A stretch of 64,000 nt of DNA from Ectobacillus ponti (GTDB lineage: Bacteria; Bacillota; Bacilli; Bacillales; Bacillaceae_G). Positions 42,025 to 51,220 of the stretch are shown in pieces. Numbering within the stretch: position 1 is the stretch's first letter; each line of letters begins with the position of its first letter. Both the position numbers and the translations under genes were made by a program. The stretch is from contig NZ_JANCLT010000010.1 of the NCBI RefSeq assembly GCF_024294785.1, positions 42,532 to 106,531 of the forward strand, in the 5' to 3' direction. The notes beneath the pieces were generated by a model. The model was not told the origin of the DNA and ran no database searches. It saw only the letters and a program-made list of their open reading frames with translations.

Positions 42025-42799
42025 TTTTCTTTCCCTCCGCGCCAATCCGCTCGATATACGCGCCCATTTCAAGATGAATGAGCACATGCTCCCCCGGTTT
42101 GATATTCTGCAGAATTAACGGGTACGGCTCCATTTTATTAGCCAAATCCCGGACTGTGGCCATAACCTGATATCCTTCGTTCATATAGAGGCGGATACGC
42201 AGCGGGTCAGACGGCTTCGGCTCCAAGTGGATTTCTGAGATGGAACGAAAAATGCCAGCAGGCATGCGGTCCAGCTCGCCAGCCAAATCCTTCAGCACCG
42301 CTTCCTCTTCCATATTTGCCAGCAGGGGCGCCGATACAGGAAGCTTGCGGTCCGGCAATGCCCCCAGCATCCGGCCGTTCCCCAATACGGGAACAAGCTT
42401 TCCCTCCCGTTCCACATACCCGGCTGTTTTATACTCCTCAATCACAATATCCACCTGATGCCAAAAGCGCTTGCTCACCTTGGCCTTTGCCACAGTCGGC
42501 TGCTGCTGCAGCTTTTGTTCTGCATCTGCCGGATTGATGAGGAAATAGCTTGTTTCATATGTAATGCCAGCTATCTTCATTGCAGCTTCTTTACTCATGT
42601 AATGGCTGCCTTTGATGTGAACGCCGGAAACATTGCTGAATGGCGATCGAAAATACACAACAACCAGGACAAGAAGGAACAAGACAGACAGGTACAGAAC
42701 AAGTCTGCGGTTCTCCTTCTTCTTGCCCGGCTTCTTGCCGCTTTGCTTCTGAATTCTTGGCATTCGATCCGCAAGCTGAACGACCTTCGTATCCTTCAT
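42014..42799 (-). CDS. divIB: Cell division protein DivIB (FtsQ)
   Basis: 261 residues. Basic cytoplasmic N-terminus, one membrane helix (about 33-52), POTRA domain starting FSNVSGVHIKGSHYMS, then the beta domain. Forms a complex with FtsL and DivIC that regulates septal peptidoglycan synthesis. Start at ATG 42799, with GGGGGAG 6 nt upstream. Confidence 0.94.
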   Translation of the reverse strand: MKDTKVVQLADRMPRIQKQSGKKPGKKKENRRLVLYLSVLFLLVLVVVYFRSPFSNVSGVHIKGSHYMSKEAAMKIAGITYETSYFLINPADAEQKLQQQPTVAKAKVSKRFWHQVDIVIEEYKTAGYVEREGKLVPVLGNGRMLGALPDRKLPVSAPLLANMEEEAVLKDLAGELDRMPAGIFRSISEIHLEPKPSDPLRIRLYMNEGYQVMATVRDLANKMEPYPLILQNIKPGEHVLIHLEMGAYIERIGAEGKKNEG

Positions 42800-42828
42800 G
42801 ATAAGCTCCCCCACTTATATAACGTAAA

Positions 42829-42871
42829 GAACGGCATGAAAGCATGCCGTTCCATTTTCTATATTATAGCA
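42829..42871 (-). promoter_or_regulatory. Extended -10 promoter and leader hairpin before divIB
   Basis: TATGCTATAAT (42873-42863) is an extended -10 without a clear -35. Just downstream, GAACGGCATG and CATGCCGTTC form a 10-bp stem (42853-42829) followed by only TTT. It may end murB mRNA, or lie in the divIB leader as a weak attenuator. Confidence 0.6.
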
Positions 42872-42897
42872 TACAAGCCAAAAAACGGATGGGTGTT

Positions 42898-43806
42898 CTA
42901 CTGCCTTCCAATGATTTCTACTTCTGTATGCATGTCAACGCCAAATTGTTCGCGGATTGTGTTTTGGATGAAAGCAATCAAGTCCAAAACATCTTGTGCG
43001 GAAGCAGTTCCGGTATTCACAATAAAGTTGCCATGCAAATCCGAGATTTTGGCTCCGCCAATTTGATAGCCCTTCAGGCCGGCCCGTTCGACCAGGTTGC
43101 CCGCGTAGTCAGGGAGCGGATTGCGGAAAATGCTTCCTGCGCACGGATGGTCCCATGGCTGTGTCACACGGCGATAGTCTTTATTTTTTTGCATCAACGC
43201 GCTTGTTTCTGCACGTGTGCCCTCCTGTAATTGCAATTCTGCTTCCAGTACAACTCCCGGCCGCTTCTTTTGCAGCACAGATGTACGATAAGAGAACTCC
43301 AGATCTTCATTTGTCAGCCACTCCATCGTACCATCCGCAAACAGAATGAGTGCGCGTGAGACAATATTGGCCATATCCGACTGGTGCGCTCCGGCATTCA
43401 TATAGACAGCTCCGCCGACACTTCCTGGAATTCCGCTTGCAAACTCCAAGCCTGCCAAGCCCTGCCGGCTTAACAGTGTGGCCAGCTTAACCAGTGGATA
43501 TCCGCTGCCCACACGTACTGTTGTGCCCTGTACCTCTAAAGAATTCAAGCCCTCGCCGAGCTTAATGACAATGCCGGCAATGCCCTTATCTGATACAAGC
43601 AGATTGGATCCGCGTCCGATGGCTGTCCACGGCATATGATGGGCTTTCGCAAGCTGCAGGGTTTTTCGGACACCTTCCACTCCGTTTGGAATTACCATAA
43701 TGTCGGCCGGGCCGCCAATCTTCATTGTTGTATGGCGGGATAATGGCTCCCGCACGAGCACCTTTCCAACCTGCGCGTCCTGCAGTTCTTTTACGACTTG
43801 TTCCAA
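42898..43806 (-). CDS. murB: UDP-N-acetylenolpyruvoylglucosamine reductase
   Basis: 302 residues, type II MurB. FAD motifs are IGRGSNLLV and [16 protein letters not shown], and the catalytic Ser is in CAGSIFRNP. Reduces enolpyruvyl-UDP-GlcNAc to UDP-MurNAc. In B. subtilis murG sits between spoVE and murB; here murB is preceded directly by a 279-bp gap without murG. Confidence 0.97.
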   Translation of the reverse strand: MEQVVKELQDAQVGKVLVREPLSRHTTMKIGGPADIMVIPNGVEGVRKTLQLAKAHHMPWTAIGRGSNLLVSDKGIAGIVIKLGEGLNSLEVQGTTVRVGSGYPLVKLATLLSRQGLAGLEFASGIPGSVGGAVYMNAGAHQSDMANIVSRALILFADGTMEWLTNEDLEFSYRTSVLQKKRPGVVLEAELQLQEGTRAETSALMQKNKDYRRVTQPWDHPCAGSIFRNPLPDYAGNLVERAGLKGYQIGGAKISDLHGNFIVNTGTASAQDVLDLIAFIQNTIREQFGVDMHTEVEIIGRQ

Positions 43807-43981
43807 GATGCGTTCCCCCTTCTTTCCTGACCCGCTTTTCTATACTAATATGCAGGGCGTTCACCTAACGTTATTTTCTCGGCAATCGTTTCATTCGTTT
43901 TATAGTTGCTTCTGCGTTCCGGGCAAGAATATATCGGACTCTCTTGTCTGGTACGTTCTGATTACTTTTGTACTCGGAATT

Positions 43982-44010
43982 AAGATACTTGGTTTGCGGC
44001 GCGCTGTCAA
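43982..44010 (-). promoter_or_regulatory. Possible murB promoter
   Basis: TTGACA (44010-44005), 17 nt, TATCTT (43987-43982), in the gap where murG is normally found. The -35 is perfect and the -10 matches four of six. Otherwise 43807-44056 shows no credible gene. Confidence 0.6.
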
Positions 44011-44056
44011 CTGCAGCTCCTGCGGTGCAGCCGCAAGCGCATGGCCGGATCAAATA

Positions 44057-44087
44057 AAAAAGCCCTGTCAGCAAAAACAGGGCTTTT
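44057..44087 (-). terminator. spoVE terminator
   Basis: AAAGCCCTGT pairs with ACAGGGCTTT, then TTTTTATTT. The stem overlaps the spoVE stop codon. Confidence 0.88.
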
Positions 44088-45183
44088 AGTAACGCGAGTG
44101 ACGACTTATATTCAGCAACACTCCGACACCCATGAGCATGAGGGTAAGGCTCGACCCGCCGTAGCTCAGGAACGGCAAGGTGATGCCTGTCACCGGCATC
44201 AGACCGGTCACAACACCAATATTAATCATAACCTGAATGGCAATCATGGAAACAATCCCAACCGCCAAAAACGTCCCATACAAATCTGGTGCGCCAAGTG
44301 CAACCCGCACACCCCGCCAAAGCAAAAGACTAAACAATAATAACACAAATGAACCGCCAATAAAACCTAATTCCTCAGACAGGATCGCAAAAATAAAGTC
44401 TGTCTGGGGCTCCGGCAAATAGAAAAATTTCTGCCGGCTCTGTCCTAAGCCGAGGCCGAATAACCCCCCCGGCCCGATTGCATACAAGGACTGGATGATT
44501 TGAAAGCCGCTCCCAAGCGGGTCGGACCACGGATCAAGGTACGAGGTAATCCGCTTCATCCGATAAGGTGCCGACAAAACAAGGCCGACAAAGCCGGCCA
44601 CACCGGCCAACCCCAAAAAAGCAAAATGCATGACACGGGCACCCGCCACGAAAATCATGGCAATACATGTTCCAACCATTACCGTGCCTGTTCCTAAGTC
44701 CGGCTGCAGCATAATCATGCCAAATGCCAGGAAGACAAGACCGAGTGAAGGGATTAAGCCGTACTTAAAGGAAGTGATTGTCTTTTGCCGTTCCGACAAG
44801 AACTTGGCCAAAAATACAATCATGGCAAATTTCATAAATTCGGACGGCTGGATAGAAAATGCGCCAATGCCAATCCAGCTTCGGGCACCGCCGCGCACCA
44901 TGCCGATGCCCGGAATGAGAACGAGCACGAGCAGGACAAAGCAAGTCAACAGGATGACTTTCGCATAATCGCGCCACCGCCAATAATCAATGTTCATGAT
45001 GGCAAACATAGCGGCAATCCCAAGGCCGGCAAAAAGCAGCTGCCGCTTGGCAAAGAAAAAGGAATCATTGAACTTGTACGACGCCCAGACGGCACTGGCG
45101 CTATACACCATAATCATGCCGACGGTCAGCAGAGAAAGCGTGATGATGATAATGATGAAATCGGGGGTCTTTTTTGCTGGCAC
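44086..45183 (-). CDS. spoVE: SEDS peptidoglycan polymerase SpoVE (FtsW/RodA family)
   Basis: 365 residues, ten membrane helices. Highly similar to B. subtilis SpoVE, including FYLPEPQTDFIFAILSEELG and GITLPFLSYGGSS; the SEDS catalytic Asp is in this region. Polymerises glycan for the spore cortex with SpoVD. Start at GTG 45183, with AAAGAGGTG upstream. The downstream neighbour murG is missing. Confidence 0.95.
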   Translation of the reverse strand: MPAKKTPDFIIIIITLSLLTVGMIMVYSASAVWASYKFNDSFFFAKRQLLFAGLGIAAMFAIMNIDYWRWRDYAKVILLTCFVLLVLVLIPGIGMVRGGARSWIGIGAFSIQPSEFMKFAMIVFLAKFLSERQKTITSFKYGLIPSLGLVFLAFGMIMLQPDLGTGTVMVGTCIAMIFVAGARVMHFAFLGLAGVAGFVGLVLSAPYRMKRITSYLDPWSDPLGSGFQIIQSLYAIGPGGLFGLGLGQSRQKFFYLPEPQTDFIFAILSEELGFIGGSFVLLLFSLLLWRGVRVALGAPDLYGTFLAVGIVSMIAIQVMINIGVVTGLMPVTGITLPFLSYGGSSLTLMLMGVGVLLNISRHSRY

Positions 45184-45215
45184 CTGCAACACCTCTTTGA
45201 AACAAGCTTTTTACA

Positions 45216-45245
45216 CAACAAGGGGAGCTGCTGCTCCCCTTGTTG
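45216..45245 (-). other. Perfect 13-bp hairpin between murD and spoVE
   Basis: CAACAAGGGGAGC and its exact complement with a 4-nt loop. It has no T run, so it is not a standard terminator; it lies 32 nt before the spoVE start and may stabilise or process the mRNA. Confidence 0.7.
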
Positions 45246-45252
45246 CATCCTC

Positions 45253-46605
45253 TTATACTAGCTTATGCACAGCTTGTATAAACATGTCTCCTCTGTCCTC
45301 GAAAGTCTTGAACTGATCCCAGCTCGCACAAGCCGGGGACAAGAGAATGACATCTCCTTCGTCCGAAAGTGCGTATGCTTCCGGCACTGCCTGTTCTAAA
45401 GTGTCGACACGTTTGATCGTTTTTATTCCAGCCTCCGCTGCCGTGCGCATCAGCTTGGGGGCAGTTTGCCCAAAAGTCACTAAAGCCTTTACATGGCCCA
45501 GATATGGCAACAGGTCGTCAAATTCGTTGCCGCGGTCCAGCCCGCCGGCAAGCAGAATCACCGGCTGCGTGAAGGCGGAAAGCGCCTTTTGTGTTGCGAG
45601 GATATTCGTAGCCTTTGAATCGTTGTAAAACTTGCGCTGCTCCACTGTCCCAATGTACTGTAAACGATGCTTGACACCCGTGAATGTCCGAAGCACAGCA
45701 GCAATTGCTTCGTTGGAAACACCCAGCAGCTTGGCTGCGCTCATGGCAGCCAAAATGTTTTCTAGGTTGTGCTGTCCCGGCAGCGCGATTTCTTCAAGAG
45801 CCATCACACGTTCACCGCGGAAATATAAGGCCCCGTCCTGGATGCACGCGCCGTCCGGCAGGCTCTGTCTCGTCGAGAAGAGGACAAGCCGGCCATGGCT
45901 CCGCTCTGCCAGCCGCATGACATCTGCGTCATCTGCATTTACGACACTATAGTCGTTTGGTGTTTGATTTGTAAACAGCTGCGCCTTCGCTCTTCCATAC
46001 TCTTCCTTCGTGCCATGGTAGTCCAAATGCGCTTCAAACAAGTTTAACAAAATGGCAATATGCGGGTGGAAGGCTTGGATGCCCATCAGTTGGAAGGATG
46101 ACAGCTCTGTTACAATCACGTTATCAGCAGTTGCCTCCTGTGCCACTTCACAAGCAACTGTGCCGATGTTTCCGGCAATCAGCGGCTGCTTCTGCCCCTC
46201 CCGCAGCATTTCAAACAGAAGTGTTGTTGTCGTGGTTTTCCCGTTTGAGCCGGTAATGCCCACAAATGGCGCTTCCGAAACGAGATATGCCAGCTCCACC
46301 TCTGTTACAACAGGAAGATTCCGGCGGACCGCTTCGGCAACAATCGGGTTTGTATACGGAATGCCCGGATTTTTTACAATCATGGCAACATCCCGTTCAA
46401 GCAGCTCCAGCGGATGAGAACCGCATACAACCTCCATTCCCGTCGCAGCCAGCTGCTGCGCCAGCAGGTTTCCATCCAACTTCACCTTATCATTTACGAT
46501 GACATGCGCTCCCAGCTTATGCAGCAGGGAAGCCGCCGCATATCCGCTCTTGGCGATGCCTACAACCAACACGGTTTTTCCCGCGAACTCTTTTATCATT
46601 TTCAC
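45253..46605 (-). CDS. murD: UDP-N-acetylmuramoyl-L-alanine-D-glutamate ligase
   Basis: 450 residues. Rossmann-like N-terminal domain ([14 protein letters not shown]), ATP loop GSNGKTTTT near residue 115, and a C-terminal Mur ligase domain with DSKATN. Adds D-Glu to UDP-MurNAc-L-Ala. It begins where mraY ends. Confidence 0.97.
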   Translation of the reverse strand: MKMIKEFAGKTVLVVGIAKSGYAAASLLHKLGAHVIVNDKVKLDGNLLAQQLAATGMEVVCGSHPLELLERDVAMIVKNPGIPYTNPIVAEAVRRNLPVVTEVELAYLVSEAPFVGITGSNGKTTTTTLLFEMLREGQKQPLIAGNIGTVACEVAQEATADNVIVTELSSFQLMGIQAFHPHIAILLNLFEAHLDYHGTKEEYGRAKAQLFTNQTPNDYSVVNADDADVMRLAERSHGRLVLFSTRQSLPDGACIQDGALYFRGERVMALEEIALPGQHNLENILAAMSAAKLLGVSNEAIAAVLRTFTGVKHRLQYIGTVEQRKFYNDSKATNILATQKALSAFTQPVILLAGGLDRGNEFDDLLPYLGHVKALVTFGQTAPKLMRTAAEAGIKTIKRVDTLEQAVPEAYALSDEGDVILLSPACASWDQFKTFEDRGDMFIQAVHKLV

Positions 46606-47580
46606 TTACATCCACACCTCAATATAGATTCCTAACGCCGCAAACAATACGCCGACCGCCCAGAAGGTCGTCACAACCCGCCACTCAGACCAGCCGCTCA
46701 GCTCATAATGATGGTGAAGCGGACTCATTTTGAACACGCGCTTGCCCGTCGTTTTAAAGGAAATGACTTGAATAATAACAGAGAGTGTCTCAATGGCGAA
46801 CACGCCGCCGATGACGGCCAGCAGCAGCTCCTGCCTGAGCAGGATGGCGACTGCAGCCAGGGCGCCGCCCAAGGCCAGCGAGCCGGTGTCTCCCATGAAC
46901 ACCTTGGCCGGATGAGCATTAAACACCAGAAAGCCGAGTACGGCACCGACAACGGCCATGCAAAAAATCGCAATTTCATATTGGCCCTGATAGACGGCAA
47001 TAATGGCAAATGCACCAAATGCCACCGCTGCAGTTCCGGCCAAAAGACCGTCCAGCCCGTCTGTTAAATTCACAGCATTGGAAGTTCCAACCAGAAGGAA
47101 TAAGATAAGGGCAAAATAAGCCCATCCAAGCTCGACAGTTATATCTGTGCCCGGAATGCGCAGAGCCGTCGCAAATCCGTAAACCCGATGAAATACGAAA
47201 AAGACGAGGGCTATAATGACTTGTCCGAGCAGCTTTTGCTTTGATGTAAGCCCCAAATTCCGCTTCATCACAACCTTAATGAAGTCATCCAAAAACCCGA
47301 TCAGCCCGTAGCCGAAGGTAACGAACAACAGAAGATACGTCTCTGCATTCATCCTGCCGAATTTCAAAACCATGAGAGCCGTTGTAATCATCAGCGAGAT
47401 AAAAATGACAATACCGCCCATAGTCGGTGTCCCTGATTTTTTTTGATGTGATTTTGGTCCCTCTTCGCGGATGCTTTGTCCGAACTTCAGCCGGCGCAGG
47501 AAGGGAATAAAAAATGGCGAGAGCGCCACCGCAATTAAGAAGGCGACGCCGATTGTAATGGAAAGTCCTTGTTCAAGCAT
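46606..47580 (-). CDS. mraY: Phospho-MurNAc-pentapeptide translocase
   Basis: 324 residues, ten helices. Conserved motifs: GTPTMGG near residue 50, [12 protein letters not shown] and [20 protein letters not shown] with catalytic Asp residues, and PLHHHYE. Makes lipid I from UDP-MurNAc-pentapeptide and undecaprenyl phosphate. Confidence 0.98.
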   Translation of the reverse strand: MLEQGLSITIGVAFLIAVALSPFFIPFLRRLKFGQSIREEGPKSHQKKSGTPTMGGIVIFISLMITTALMVLKFGRMNAETYLLLFVTFGYGLIGFLDDFIKVVMKRNLGLTSKQKLLGQVIIALVFFVFHRVYGFATALRIPGTDITVELGWAYFALILFLLVGTSNAVNLTDGLDGLLAGTAAVAFGAFAIIAVYQGQYEIAIFCMAVVGAVLGFLVFNAHPAKVFMGDTGSLALGGALAAVAILLRQELLLAVIGGVFAIETLSVIIQVISFKTTGKRVFKMSPLHHHYELSGWSEWRVVTTFWAVGVLFAALGIYIEVWM

Positions 47581-47603
47581 GCTGGTCCCCCTTTCTCATG
47601 CTG

Positions 47604-49079
47604 TTATTCGCCTGCTGTACTTGAACGCAATATTGCTTCTTTGGCCACAAGCCGGTCATCAAAATCGTAGACTTGTGCGCCGATGATTTGATATGTTTCA
47701 TGCCCCTTGCCGGCAATCAAGATAATATCGTCCTTCTCCGCGAGCGCAACTGCCCGCTCGATGGCCGCTTTCCGGTCCGAAATGACCTCATATGATCCGC
47801 TTGACACACCGGCGGTCATTTCATCCAGAATGATATGCGGATCTTCACTGCGCGGATTATCCGAAGTAAAAATGGCCGTATCCGCACTGCGGGCTGCAAT
47901 GGCTGCCATCAACGGACGCTTGGAGCGGTCGCGGTCGCCGCCGCATCCAACCACACAGTATACGTGCCCTTTCGCAAACTGCCGGATGGTGCCCAACGCA
48001 TTCTCCAGACTATCCGGTGTGTGCGAGTAGTCCACGATTACGGTAAAATCCTGCCCGGCATCCACCAGTTCAAACCGGCCCGGAACGCCCTGCAATTTGC
48101 CGATGGCCCGCAAAATCGTTTCCAGCGGAATGCCGGATACGAGACAGGCCGCAATTGCAGCCAGGACATTATATACATTAAACTTGCCAACAAGCTTCAT
48201 TTGTACACGGACATGCCCTTGAGGCGTAATCAGCGTGAACATAGTGCCGCCGCTGGTCATCTCGATATCTCTGGCCATCACATGGCTTTCGTTGTCGATT
48301 CCGTATGTAAACACTGTCGCTTGTGTACCGGCAATATAATCCTTTGTCGCGGCATCATCACTGTTGAGAACCGCATACTTTGGCCGGCTGTGATGATAGC
48401 TGTTCCCCAGCTGGGAGAACAACAGCCCCTTTGCCTGCTTATAAGCCTCCATTGTACCATGGTAATCCAAATGGTCCTGCGTCAGGTTTGTAAAAACTGC
48501 GACATCATAGTCACAGCCGTGCACCCTGCCCAAGTGAAGGGCATGCGATGAGACTTCCATGACCGCATGGGTAACCTGCTTCTCCCGCATCAGATAAAAA
48601 GCCTGTTGTAAAGCCAGTGCATCCGGCGTCGTATTCTTCGCCTCCAGCACAGTCTCGGCAACCTTAATCCCAATTGTGCCAATCAAGCCCGTTGTAACAC
48701 CATGCTCACGCAGAATGTCATCAATCAGGTGCGATGTAGTGGTTTTGCCGTTTGTCCCGGTAATGCCGATCAAATGCAGTTGCTGGGTCGGCTGTCCATA
48801 AAAGAAATCCGCCAGCACAGCCAGAGCACGGCTTGAATCCTTCACGATAATGACCGGCACGTCCACCTCAAGGGGACGCTCGGCCACAATGGCGGCAGCC
48901 CCATTGGCGGCGGCCTGTGCCGCATAATCATGCCCGTCCACTGTAAATCCCGCAATGCAGACAAACAAGCTGCCTTCTTGTATTTTGCGCGAATCCATTT
49001 CAATCGCAGCAATATCCGGGTTTGCCTCCGGAAGCTGCGGGAAATCGTGCAGGCATGACAGAAGTGTGTGCAACTTCAT
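47604..49079 (-). CDS. murE: UDP-MurNAc-tripeptide synthetase (meso-DAP adding)
   Basis: 491 residues. ATP loop GTNGKTTTS near residue 110. The specificity motif DNPRSEDP in the C-terminal domain marks a meso-diaminopimelate enzyme, so the wall is DAP type. A hairpin with a 10-bp stem (49136-49163) lies upstream, between spoVD and murE, without a T run on the minus strand. Confidence 0.97.
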   Translation of the reverse strand: MKLHTLLSCLHDFPQLPEANPDIAAIEMDSRKIQEGSLFVCIAGFTVDGHDYAAQAAANGAAAIVAERPLEVDVPVIIVKDSSRALAVLADFFYGQPTQQLHLIGITGTNGKTTTSHLIDDILREHGVTTGLIGTIGIKVAETVLEAKNTTPDALALQQAFYLMREKQVTHAVMEVSSHALHLGRVHGCDYDVAVFTNLTQDHLDYHGTMEAYKQAKGLLFSQLGNSYHHSRPKYAVLNSDDAATKDYIAGTQATVFTYGIDNESHVMARDIEMTSGGTMFTLITPQGHVRVQMKLVGKFNVYNVLAAIAACLVSGIPLETILRAIGKLQGVPGRFELVDAGQDFTVIVDYSHTPDSLENALGTIRQFAKGHVYCVVGCGGDRDRSKRPLMAAIAARSADTAIFTSDNPRSEDPHIILDEMTAGVSSGSYEVISDRKAAIERAVALAEKDDIILIAGKGHETYQIIGAQVYDFDDRLVAKEAILRSSTAGE

Positions 49080-49208
49080 TTTGCTGTATCCTCTCTATCT
49101 TTATCTCGTAACCCTATCGTCTGTATCCATTTGAAGGGAACTGGCTTTGCCGGCCAGATCCCTCCCTTTTTTATTAGTGTATCGGAATCAGAGGGGTTCA
49201 TACTCCCT

Positions 49209-51125
49209 CTAATTGCCTAAATATACCCGGATTTTTGCTCCTTGCTTCACCTTCACGCCCGGGCTCGGCTGCTGAGCAATGACTTTCTTGCCCTCTCCCT
49301 TTACCTCCAGCTGCAGGTCAATCAGCTGCGTTTCCAGCTCATCACGTTCCATTCCAACTAAGTCTGGAACCTCCATAGGCACTGTATCCGGCCAAGTCAG
49401 CGCTTTTGGAATACCGCCTCCGCGCTGCTTCACGCCAACCGCCGGCAGCACATCACGCAGAATGTTGCCGACAATCGGCGCCGCGACCACGCCGCCAAAC
49501 TGCACGACGCCTTTTGGATTGTCAACCGCCACATACATCACGATTTGCGGATCATCCGCCGGCGCAAAGCCGATGAAGGATACAATATAGTTTCCTTCCA
49601 TATACCGGCCGTCCTTTACCTTCTGCGCTGTCCCGGTTTTGCCGCCAACGCGGTATCCCTCCAGGTAAGCCCCTTTACCGGAACCTTTGGCAACTACATT
49701 TTCCAGCGCGCGCCGCACCTGTTGGGACGTTTTCTCCGTAATCACTTGCCGCTTTGCCACCGGAGCGGTACGATCCACCACTTGCTTTGTAACAGGGTCC
49801 ACAAACTCCTTGGCGATATAGGGCTGATATAAGGTGCCGCCATTGACGGCGGCGGCAACAGCAGCCACCTGCTGGATCGGCGTGACCGAAACCCCTTGTC
49901 CGAAGGCGGTCGTTGCCTGCTCCACCGGCCCGACACGCTTCAAGTCGAACAGGATGCCCCGTCCTTCCCCCTGCAAATCAATTCCCGTTTTCTGCCCAAA
50001 TCCGAAGTTGCGGATATATTGGAACAACTGGTCTTTCCCCAGCCTCTGCCCCAGCTCCACAAACCCCGGGTTACAGGAATTTTGAACGACCTCCAGGAAC
50101 GTCTGGTGCCCGTGGCCGCCCCGTTTCCAGCAGCGCAGCCGCGCGCCGCCCACTTCGGCAGCCCCGTCGTCATTAAAGGTGTCCTTCTCCAAATCTACTA
50201 AACCTTCATTCAAGGCTGAGGCCAAGGTGATAATCTTAAATGTCGATCCCGGTTCGTACGTGCTCCACACAGGCAAATTCCGGTTATACACCTCAGGGGC
50301 CACATTCTTATAATTGGCCGGATCAAAGGTTGGCCGGCTGGACATGGCCAGAATTTCGCCGTTTTTCGGATTCATCGCAATGGCAATGATGCCATCCGGA
50401 TTGTAGGTGGCCTGCGCCACATCCAATTCCCGTTCCACAATGGTCTGCACCCGCGTATCAATGGTGAGCTTTAAATCCAAGCCATCGGTCGGCTCCTTGT
50501 AATCATCCCCGATGTTCGGCATCCGCTTGCCTTTCGCATCCGCATAAAAACGCACATGCCCCTGCTCGCCGCTCAGCTGCTTATCATAGTAGGATTCGAG
50601 GCCCATCAGCCCCTGATTGTCGATGCCGGCAAAGCCAAGCACATGTGATAAATACTTGCCAAATGGATAGTAGCGGATGGAATCCTCGGCGATGTAGACG
50701 CCCTTCAGACCAAGAGAGCGCACCTGCTTGGCCTTTTCATGCGAAATCTTGCGCCCCTCGGGACGCAGCCATTCCACAGAGGATGCCTTCGTCAGATGCT
50801 TGTAAATATCCTGTTTGGACGAGTCCAGCACGGCGGCAAGCTTCTCTGCCGTATCGGCCGGATTTTCAATCTGGCGCGGGACAACAAGAATGGACGGCGC
50901 ACTTTTGTTTGTGGCCAGCTCCACTCCGTTCCGGTCCAGAATGCGGCCCCGTTCCGGCTGAAAGGGAATATTCCTGCTCCAGGAATCCTTAGCCCGGTCT
51001 GTCAGCATATTGCCAAGAAAGAATTGCACATATCCAAGACGTATATCTATGATGAGGAAGATGAGCAGTCCGCACACCAGTACAAAAATAAGTCGCTTTC
51101 GAACAGTCACATTAGACACACGCAT
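49209..51125 (-). CDS. spoVD: Sporulation-specific penicillin-binding protein SpoVD
   Basis: 638 residues, class B PBP. Signal anchor near residues 12-30, dimerisation domain, then a transpeptidase domain with PGSTFK (SxxK), SCN (SxN) and KTGTAQ (KTG). One C-terminal PASTA domain (MEVPDLVGM onward). Cross-links spore cortex murein with SpoVE. Start at ATG 51125, after GGGGAGG. In B. subtilis it needs SigE; I found a SigA-like promoter instead. Confidence 0.96.
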   Translation of the reverse strand: MRVSNVTVRKRLIFVLVCGLLIFLIIDIRLGYVQFFLGNMLTDRAKDSWSRNIPFQPERGRILDRNGVELATNKSAPSILVVPRQIENPADTAEKLAAVLDSSKQDIYKHLTKASSVEWLRPEGRKISHEKAKQVRSLGLKGVYIAEDSIRYYPFGKYLSHVLGFAGIDNQGLMGLESYYDKQLSGEQGHVRFYADAKGKRMPNIGDDYKEPTDGLDLKLTIDTRVQTIVERELDVAQATYNPDGIIAIAMNPKNGEILAMSSRPTFDPANYKNVAPEVYNRNLPVWSTYEPGSTFKIITLASALNEGLVDLEKDTFNDDGAAEVGGARLRCWKRGGHGHQTFLEVVQNSCNPGFVELGQRLGKDQLFQYIRNFGFGQKTGIDLQGEGRGILFDLKRVGPVEQATTAFGQGVSVTPIQQVAAVAAAVNGGTLYQPYIAKEFVDPVTKQVVDRTAPVAKRQVITEKTSQQVRRALENVVAKGSGKGAYLEGYRVGGKTGTAQKVKDGRYMEGNYIVSFIGFAPADDPQIVMYVAVDNPKGVVQFGGVVAAPIVGNILRDVLPAVGVKQRGGGIPKALTWPDTVPMEVPDLVGMERDELETQLIDLQLEVKGEGKKVIAQQPSPGVKVKQGAKIRVYLGN

Positions 51126-51180
51126 ATAAAAAGAACCTCCCCGCATTCGGCTCGTTCCAATATATGCTTGTACCCATATG

Positions 51181-51210
51181 ATTAGAACACAGCAGGGCAA
51201 TTGCCGTCAA
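51181..51210 (-). promoter_or_regulatory. Possible promoter of spoVD
   Basis: TTGACG (51210-51205), 18 nt, TCTAAT (51186-51181), between pbpB and spoVD. No convincing SigE pattern was seen. Confidence 0.5.
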
Positions 51211-51220
51211 GCACCCGCTG

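Noticed and set aside
43871-44074. A 67-residue minus-strand reading frame in the spoVE-murB gap
   Set aside because: Its start lies inside the spoVE terminator, it has no ribosome site and no resemblance to MurG; it also spans the likely murB promoter.
49136-49163. Hairpin between spoVD and murE as a spoVD terminator
   Set aside because: The 10-bp stem is real but has no T run on the minus strand; spoVD-murE read-through is likely, so it is noted only with murE.
51126-51180. A possible SigE promoter before spoVD (CATATATT)
   Set aside because: The only ATAT-like -35 candidates are at the wrong distance, so I did not call it.
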